Positions 56,601-64,000 of a stretch of DNA of 64,000 nt are shown in pieces. Under the pieces are notes generated by a model. It had not been told where the DNA came from, made no database searches, and saw only the letters and a program-made list of their open reading frames with translations. Positions within the stretch are counted from its first letter, which is position 1. Every line of letters begins with the position of its first letter. Source of the DNA: Pestalotiopsis fici W106-1 (Eukaryota > Ascomycota > Sordariomycetes > Amphisphaeriales > Sporocadaceae); the NCBI RefSeq assembly GCF_000516985.1, contig NW_006917106.1, forward strand, positions 183,024-247,023. The letters run 5' to 3'. Both the position numbers and the translations under genes were made by a program.

Positions 56601-56999
56601 CAGCAAAGCAACCAACCCACCTCTGTGAATAATCCGTTTGCATCGAGCACCAACTCGCAGCCAGCTGCGCAGCAACCAGGCCAAGCAGCTGCAAACCCGC
56701 AAGCCTCCAACCTTCCCAAATCGGGCATTCCCGCCCCGTCAAACCTACCCAAGAGTGGCCTGCGACAGCCGAGCGGAACCTATCAGGCGCCCCGTGGTGG
56801 CAGAGGTGGCCGCGGTGGCAACCGGGGTGGTGCTCAGGCTGGTGGACGCCAGAGTCTGAATCCCGGCGCCGATAACTTTCAGCCCGGACCCGGACTCAAA
56901 CGAACCAGGAACGACTCTGAAGCAGGTGGTCCTGGAGGACAGAAGAGAATGCGTGGTGGTGCAGCTGGTGGCGCAGGAACCAATGCTGCCCAGCAATAA
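50678..56999 (+). CDS. MLP1: Nuclear-pore basket coiled-coil protein Mlp1/TPR
   Basis: Two exons, 50678-50969 and 51061-56999, joined by a 91-nt intron, giving 2076 aa, the usual length for Mlp1/TPR/Nup211. The protein is coiled coil nearly throughout (residues about 60-1780), with a break near 230-260 rich in Pro, Gly and Ser. A region near 1098-1195 corresponds by position to the TPR/MLP1/MLP2 domain. The last 250 residues are disordered, with N-P-F-A-type dipeptides, an R-G-G-R-G-G-R-G-G-N-R-G-G box, and a basic G-L-K-R-T-R...Q-K-R-M-R-G-G tail that may be a nuclear localisation signal. TPR-family proteins form filaments of the nuclear basket and act in mRNA export quality control, chromatin anchoring and spindle checkpoint. 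Single copy and conserved; the symbol is by homology. Confidence 0.92.
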
Positions 57000-57561
57000 A
57001 AGCATGGAGTATTCGCAGTGTGAGGGGGATGGGGTGGTGGATGAGGAAGAGAATAACAAAAACCAAGGCAATAGTGGCTTCGGACTGTACACAAGTGCTA
57101 ATGTATTCAGCTTCTTTTTTGACGAGAAAGTACTTGCTTGCAAAGCAAATTCACGAAAACGATCAAGAAAGGCATTGTTTTAGGGGCTAGGCACTCGGTC
57201 TCTCAAGATCGCAGAACATATGTGAATACGAATCACAGGCAGTCTACTCATGACTGTATGGCATTCTTCCAACACTGACCTTTGTAAAAACAAAATTCGT
57301 TCATAACCAAGGTCCCTTCCTACCAAATGGCGCCTTGCCGATACTGCATTTGTAGACGTCTGCTCTAAACATATCCGACCCCGAATCCAACATTGAAGCC
57401 ACCGTGGCAAGAACAGTTCCTGATCATAACGCCCACAGCACTTGACCAAAGAGGGAAAGAAAACAAATGAAAAAGAAGTGAAATAAAACGCAGTCATCAC
57501 TGGAGTTGCCCAACAACACCAAACATTTCCAAAGATAAAGTTCGAGTCCAAACGGTAATTA
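57000..57561. other. Convergent intergenic region
   Basis: Shared 3' flank of MLP1 and the HIT-like gene. No gene is seen. Confidence 0.4.
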
Positions 57562-58461
57562 TCAAGTAGCTGCAACGGGCGACCGCTTAGATGCCTCGTC
57601 CGATATAGATGGAGTTCTGGGCATGGTGGCGCGCTGGTCCTGCGCCGCTCGCTTGATGAAATCACGCACCTCAATGGCATCTTTTGTTTTCTTGTCGTGT
57701 TTCGAGGTGCTATACTTTCGAAACTCATACGGGGCAGCGATAATGTGGAGGTGCAGATAATCGGCACTGTTATCGGGGTGAAGATGCAAGCCGTAACAAA
57801 AGTCCCCAGCGTCAAGGTCATTAATCGTGGACTCGAGCCAAGCGTAATGGTCAAGCGCAACCTGATGCGCCTCGTTGGTAAATGGCTGCCCTTTTGTGGC
57901 CTCGGCACGTCGATTGATGGCTTCGCGCTGAGAGTCGAGGATTTTGAGGCGAATGGCGGGGTCTTTCCACGAGACCTCGAACAGACTGATCATATCGTCG
58001 AGAATGTCAACCGACTCTTCGTCCAGGTCTACGCCGTTGAAAATATAGTTGCGGGGTATTGCCAGAAGATGGATCATGGACATGCCCGCGCTCGCAGGCT
58101 TGTCCTGATACTGCAAAACATCAAAAGATGCCCAATTGCTAATAATCTCGACCCGGCCATCCTCGGCGATGATGTTCTTTTCCCACTTCTTCACCGGGAC
58201 CGTGTGTTGCTTCTCGTCGGGAGCCAGCTGTTGCCAAGCTACAATCTGGCGCGCAATCTGGTCCGACTTGCCTATAAAGCCACGCTGCTCGAGCTGTAAG
58301 CGCTCCGCGACGTAGGCGGGATGATTCTCGTGTCGCATGGCGAGCGTTTCCTGCTGCTGCTGCAAATCTGCCTGCTCTGTCTTTTGCTCTGTTGTTGGCT
58401 CCTGATTTGGCCCTGTTTGTTCTGATGCTGCTGCCCCTCTTCTGTCGGGCGCTGGCGTCAT
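57562..58461 (-). CDS. HIT-like (scavenger decapping-type) protein
   Basis: A single-exon 299-aa protein. After a Gln/Glu-rich N-terminus (1-45), a core of about 200 residues ends in Y-G-L-H-L-H-P and then D-Y-L-H-L-H-I-I-A-A-P (residues 234-244). This aligns with the HIT triad H-x-H-x-H-x-x of nucleotide hydrolases with the first His replaced by Tyr235, while His237 and His239 remain. An upstream I-H-L-L-A-I-P-R segment fits the HIT fold. Members hydrolyse nucleotide phosphoanhydrides or act on mRNA cap remnants; the exact substrate here is unknown. The C-terminus is basic and Ser/Pro-rich. It is convergent with MLP1. Confidence 0.75.
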   Translation of the reverse strand: MTPAPDRRGAAASEQTGPNQEPTTEQKTEQADLQQQQETLAMRHENHPAYVAERLQLEQRGFIGKSDQIARQIVAWQQLAPDEKQHTVPVKKWEKNIIAEDGRVEIISNWASFDVLQYQDKPASAGMSMIHLLAIPRNYIFNGVDLDEESVDILDDMISLFEVSWKDPAIRLKILDSQREAINRRAEATKGQPFTNEAHQVALDHYAWLESTINDLDAGDFCYGLHLHPDNSADYLHLHIIAAPYEFRKYSTSKHDKKTKDAIEVRDFIKRAAQDQRATMPRTPSISDEASKRSPVAAT

Positions 58462-61400
58462 ATTTCTTTAGGTGAGATTTGTGAGAGTGCGGCGATTGAG
58501 GTCGCTGTGAGAATGCCCAGAATAGGACGCAATAGCTACATGTGATGTCTTTACGATGAGTCTTGACACGCGTGTTTGCAACTCTGTCATGGTCTCTCTT
58601 CCCATTCAAGTCACAGGCCTTGGATTTTTTTGGTGATCCTAAGAGCCTCGCCAAGGTGACCCTGACAGCGTGAGAATTGAGGGGATCAGCTGGAATGCAT
58701 AGCCCGTCACAAGGCTACAGCCTGTTGCATGCAATGCAGGTGTAGTGTATGTACTCTGTACTCTGTACGGGAGGGTTGAGGGCATGGAAAAAAAGCACTT
58801 GAGGTGGCTGTGCAGGGGCAAGGACTCCGCCCAATCGCCCAGCTTGTGAGCCAGATCAGTCTCCAATTTCCAATCCTTCTCCAATCAACCCTTTGAAAGC
58901 GAAGGAGCTTGGTAGCGTTAAGGTACTCTGTACCTATCTCCGCGTTGGCGTATTGACCCGGCAGAACATGTGATGGTTGGATTGGCTACATGAACCTTTC
59001 AATTATGATTATCATGGTGTTGATAGAAAGAAATCCATCTAAATGGAATGAGAGGTGTTTTGATTCGGCTTGCTTTACCTACCTACCTAGCAGTGAGTAG
59101 TTATGCACCTGTGAGTTTTGAACATATTTTTGGATTGATGCCAGGAAGATCACAGCAATAGCTGTTAGTGTCGCAAGGTGTAGGGGACCAGGTCATCACT
59201 AATGGTTTCAGTATCGGCACCCCAAACACAATTGAGAGGGATTCACCCTTTGCATTTCATCATGAAAACTCACAGCTCGTTATCGCATTTAAAAAAAAAA
59301 AGAGGAAAAAAAAAAAGATACTCCTGCCTTGCTCTCATTCTTCTTTTTCCACTTCAGTTGACTATATGTCTGTTTGCGGGCCGCCTCGCATCAAGGATGC
59401 GTACTACCTCACCTACCTGAGGTTACATCAGCAGGCGCAGTACTGCGGCTCATAGAAACTAGCTCGCCCCAAGCATTCCGTGAGAAACAAACATCGGGTA
59501 ACGGGTCTGAAATTGGATATTAGATATAACCGATTCGCAGCATTCTTGAAATGATTCTTTTTTTTTTTTTTTTTTTTTTACATATATATTTTGTTTCTTG
59601 TATTTTGGAAGGGGTTTGATGCTATGCAAGCCATGAGATCTTGGTATACGGGCGAAATCCACAGCCACTAATGTCGCTTAAAGCTCAGATCATTCTCCAC
59701 GTTTTTTCACTTCTATCTTTAAAAATACAATGAATACAATTTTCCCATTTTCTTTGAATCGGGAATGACGGTGCTTGTTTTTACATCAACCCCAGTGAGG
59801 GTGAGGATGGATTCATTTAAGAAAGAAGAAGTAAAAAAAGAAAAAAAAAACTGCCCCCATCCCGAGGCGCGTGGACTTATTGAATACTACGAAACGTAGA
59901 CGCCTGTCGCGCAATGGCTTCAGTTATATAATAACAGGTCTGCGATGAGCTTGGGGGGAATTAGGCATTATCTTCGATAAGTGCATGTGCTGTGCAAAAT
60001 CATATACAGTCAAAACAAATACTCAATCAACTATGGATGAATCAGCGGGCCTTTGCAATGCGCTATCCAATGTTCAAGCACGGTTCTATTACATTGAATT
60101 GTTGTAAGTCTTGAGTTTCGGGGTAATCATCTGAACAAACAGGAACAAGACAATTGCTTCAAGTTATATGCTTGGTTCGGATTTGCCCTCTACTCGCCAC
60201 AGCCTGGAATCGAAGTAGGGGACTCGGAAGCTGGCATGAAAGACGGCCTTCTTAAGTTAAAGTAGTCGACTTCGAGGCTTCAGTTGTAAGCATAATAATA
60301 CGCAATAGCCTACTTACTCCCGCCGCCCCGGAAATAATCGGCTATGACGATCACTCGACATGATGATAGACTTTTTGATGGAGTATTTGCGCTCGCTAAT
60401 TCGATCCGAGGGCCATATCATTGGCAAAACAAGGATCATCAGGATGCCGTGAACTGAGACCGCAGACCTGGCACGAGCGGATATCCACATGCTGCTGACA
60501 TACGCGAAATCATATTCCTAGTCATTGGACCTCTTTTTTAAGCGATAATACACGGTACTCGACGATCGATCCACGAAGGATTTCCGAACCTGAGTTCAGA
60601 AGACACATGGCTGCATAGAACACTTGATTGTCTTACTGAAGCGAAAGCAAACATTCTGTTTGCATCAAATTTATTACGCGACATCGTCGAAAGTACCGAG
60701 GTAGATCATATCAGCTTTCAAGAAAGCAAGACCGCGGCGCCAAAGTATAATAAGAACATTGCCTCGGTGATCGAACATATCATGAACTTCTCATACTCCT
60801 CGTAATTGAGAAATGATTGGAAATCTAGGTACTCTTATTTTGTTTCGCCAAGATTTATACCGCAAAACGGCTTGAAATGTCGACAATGCCAGCTCAAAAC
60901 ACCTCCCTATTTGCTGAAAACCTTCGAGTCCTAGCGGCCCTCCATGGAAAATCGTTTTCGAAGCAGCATTCCAAGTACAGTACTGCTTATGGAAGGAGAA
61001 ATTTTGCTCGAGTTTTTATGCCATGCAAGTGGAAAAGAAATTTAAATTTCCTTCTTGTTTCCATTTGCAGATCTGTAGAAATCCTGGCAAGCCAGGCCAT
61101 TTACAGTTGCTGACAAGCAATCCTGGGGCGGCTCAGCATCAGGGTTCGAAAGTAAATCAGTCATAGGCAATGTCAGAAGGTCATGATGTTTGTTCGTCGG
61201 TGCTCTTGCAATAAAGTGCCCATCAAATGCTTACAAGGGATTATCATGAAAGCACAAATAGATGGTGAGAAGTAAACAATCAACACAGAGAGGGACATTC
61301 CTGATTCAGTACCTAGTAATCACCAGAATGCAGACCATGTAGTCTGGATCATTCTTGTTGAGCGACTGACTATTTCATATTGATTCTGCAAATGTCATAC

Positions 61401-61895
61401 ATGTATCCCTACCTACATGCCCTGTGTGTAAATATCCAGAGAGTCTTTTTCTTTTGAATCAAGCGTCGAGAATATAATAATGCGTAATGCAACCATACCG
61501 CTGTGCTGGAGTCTACCTTTGAGACCCACAATTTTGAGGCGGTTCTGAGGGGGTCACTGTCGATTTGCAGGCCAATCAATGATCTGGAAGTGGGTGGTCC
61601 CCAAGCCAATGATTGCCCGGAGATGACTGATGTTCCCCTGTAATCAAACACTGGGCATTCCCATTGGCATATCCAATCGAGCCGCTCCCCTCGACGCTGG
61701 GAGTCGAATCTCCACAATGCGAGCAGTTGAGGCCGGAGCGGAGGAAGATAGATACACTTCTGATTCGATTTGCATCCCAAAGCGAAGCGACGCCGCCCTA
61801 GCTCACGCTACAGTACGTACAAGCAACCAGAGTGGACTACATCGAGACTGCAGTGAACTGGGACTGTATATTAATGTTTTCTCAGGCATACACAA
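58462..61895. other. Long gene-poor region
   Basis: About 3.4 kb without a confident gene. It includes poly-A and poly-T tracts, ACCTACCTA motifs (59077-59090) and a possible decayed coding stretch at 60344-60804. Confidence 0.45.
59558..59579. repeat. Homopolymer T22 tract
   Basis: An uninterrupted run of 22 T in intergenic DNA, close to shorter A runs at about 59291-59310 and 59834-59850. Confidence 0.9.
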
Positions 61896-64000
61896 ATGAA
61901 GAAGTTACCGGGCGTCGGCCGCCCAAATGGTGGGAGATTGGGGAACCGGAAAGAAAGGACCGGGTGTCTGACTTGCAAGTGCGTCCCCATAGAGGATAAA
62001 AGAAAGAAGCGAAAGAATGTGGATGGAAGGATGCAAGAAGCATGGAAGCGAAAAACACAAGTCCGAAAGATGCACATGCTACCTCGTACCTACCTACAGG
62101 ACACAACCCACACCCTCTCTAGCTGTCCAACATTTACCTCCTTACCTACCTACCTAAGCTATCTGTCCACTACATACCTATACTCCCCCATGCTACCTAG
62201 CACCCAAACACACTCACATGCGCGCAACCACTCTCGTTGCATTGATGATTAACATGTTGGGGCCCAAACCTATAGGAAGCGCAAGATCAAGTGCGACGAG
62301 GCAAAGCCTTGGTGCTTCCGATGCACTAGCACAAGTCGCCGGTGCGAGGGCTACAAGACGTCCGAGGTACAATCTACTATTGCCAGCCGCCAGAGCTCCC
62401 TCTTGCGTTCCGCCTCTGCGTCTACCTCTGCAGCTGCAGCTGCATCCGCAACGTCGCCCTTATCCGAAGGTCTCCTCGATACCAGACTTGCCAATAGCAT
62501 TGACGAACACAAGGCATTCCACGCCTTTCTCCACAGTGGTACCTTCACTCTAGGATGTTCATCAGATATTGACCTGGTAAGCAATTTCTGGTGTCATCTC
62601 TCCCTTTTTCACGTTGTCTTGTGAGCAAACATTGCCCAGACTGGTGCTGTAAGAAAGCAGGCTTGGACAAGTTGCTTAATAGAGCCACTCCAAACTCATT
62701 TGTCCACCAGAAAAGGCAATGACTGACACAAGTCGTCGTAGTGGTGTAGATATATACCACAACTATTCCACACAGAACCAGCCATCCGCCATGCTGGTCT
62801 AGCTATTGGATCCCTGCTCTTACAAAATGGATCTATGCGCCTCAAAGAGCAGTCGCCCATCATCAAGGAAACCGGAAGTGGTGGTGATGGAGCCTTTGCT
62901 GTCCACCATTACCAAAAGGCCATCCAATCGACTCTGCGATCCATGCAGAGCGGCCGGAAAGACATCAAGCTAGCAGGCATAACTTGTATCCTCTTCTTCT
63001 CAATTGAAGCTCTGCAGGGTCACGAACATGAAGCATTGCAACTTTTCAAACGCGGAAACCAATTCCGGCCCATCTCGAGCTTTGAGGACCCAAATCATGC
63101 CGATCCAATCTTGGCTGGTCTTGAGCAGTCCTTCTCGCGGCTTCACATTCAGTCGTCCATGTTTGAAGGCTCCGTCATCCAAACGACCGAGACGGACGCG
63201 GACCTTGACGGTGCAATCAACTCGACGATACAAGCACAGACCGAATTGTCCAGGTATGTTCCAGTGGCACGTTCAGAGATCCTGTTCTGCTTCTGTCCGA
63301 CTCACGTGACTTTACTTACATGTCTGTGATGTAGCTTGATACTTATCACATGTCGGGCTGTCGAGGAGGGAATTTTCATGAAGTGGATGCCCCAGTTTAC
63401 CCAATTTGTCAACGTAGGCGATATGGATAGGGGGGCCGCTTTGCTCCAAATCCAGGCTCGCGTTCGGCAACTTCGTGAAACCTTGCAGCGGTGGCATACA
63501 CGTTTTCTGGCGTACAAGGAGCAGAGTTCCCGCAAGAGAGAGTCGGTAGAAGAAGCCATCCTGACTGGTTTCCTTCTTTTGCGGTCCGAGTCCATATACT
63601 TTTGGATGGTCGGATGTACAGAGCAGAGCGAGTTGGTGTACGACAGCTGCCTCCCCAGATTCCAAGAAGCAGTAAACAGCGCCGGGCAAATACTGGATCT
63701 CATGCATCGATCGGGTAAAGTTGGACCCTTTTCATTTGAACTGGGTCTCATGCCTCCTCTCTTTGTCATTATTCAAAAGTGCAGAGATCCGCGGGTCCGC
63801 CGCCAGGCTCTTGATCTCCTCAGACGGGCCCCGGCCCAAGAAGGGCTCTGGAACCGTGACATTATAGTTCAGGTCTGCGAAAAGACGATTGAGCTCGAGG
63901 AAGGATCCGATGGCTTCGTCCGTGAAATTCCTCAGGACCGGATTGACATTGAGATACCGGAGGCGATGCGCATCAAACTCGTCAAGGTCGATCTCCGAAC
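61896..64000 (+). CDS. Zn2Cys6 fungal transcription factor (partial at right edge)
   Basis: Four exons so far: 61896-61978, 62276-62576, 62742-63253 and 63335 to the window end. The frame is open at 64000, so the C-terminus is missing; at least 520 residues are present. The zinc cluster C-L-T-C-K-K-R-K-I-K-C-D, then W-C-F-R-C-T-S-T-S-R-R-C-E (residues about 24-51) has all six Cys and is split by a 297-nt intron after the second Cys, a common intron site in this family. A Ser/Ala-rich linker follows. Then comes I-P-Q-L-F-H-T-E-P-A-I-R-H-A, the usual start of the fungal-specific regulatory domain, with further helices to the edge. It binds DNA as a dimer at CGG half-sites. The target is unknown; the nearest gene cluster is far away. 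Confidence 0.88.

Overview
This is a eukaryotic, filamentous-fungal window. Genes are split by many short introns (about 50-90 nt, GT-AG, CTAAC/CTAAT branch points) and start contexts are of the CAxxATGG type. The families are typical of Pezizomycotina: Zn2Cys6 regulator, DUF3659 repeat proteins, PL4 rhamnogalacturonan lyase, peroxisomal-type copper amine oxidase, Mlp1/TPR. A sordariomycete, probably hypocrealean, host is an inference; no marker gene fixes the species. About 23 protein genes are supportable. No rRNA, convincing tRNA, transposon, CRISPR or viral element was seen.

0-14.4 kb: four plus-strand genes. Three encode hydrophilic LEA-like proteins: a 1014-aa DUF3659 protein, a 1352-aa five-exon protein with 11-mer LEA repeats plus eight or more DUF3659 repeats and a DUF6987-like C-terminus, and a 105-aa Gly/Gln-rich mini-LEA. 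The fourth is an alpha/beta hydrolase lying between them. The block looks like a local desiccation/stress-protection cluster.

14.8-23.7 kb: a secreted GNAT-fold acetyltransferase, two small membrane or surface proteins, an F-box protein, a secreted protein with a C-terminal hydrophobic tail, and a secreted PL4 rhamnogalacturonan lyase.

24.6-35.7 kb: a catabolic-looking group of copper amine oxidase (+), cytochrome P450 (-), short-chain dehydrogenase (-), homogentisate 1,2-dioxygenase (+) and FAD-dependent monooxygenase (-). These activities could in principle take an aromatic amine to a ring-hydroxylated acid and cleave the ring. Co-function is inferred from adjacency and enzyme class only. 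The lower-pathway isomerase and fumarylacetoacetase are not in the window.

36-49.6 kb: a signal-anchored amphipathic-helix membrane protein, a DUF6699 protein, a second alpha/beta hydrolase, an AT-hook protein, a trypsin-fold-like protein with Cys at the usual Ser position, and a small multi-pass membrane protein, separated by long intergenic stretches.

50.7-64 kb: the nuclear-basket coiled-coil protein Mlp1/TPR (2076 aa), convergent with a HIT-like protein. A 3.4-kb gene-poor stretch follows, then a Zn2Cys6 transcription factor that runs off the right edge.

Intergenic DNA and one long intron carry many copies of short ACCTAGGT/TAGGTAGG-type motifs that I did not see in the coding exons.
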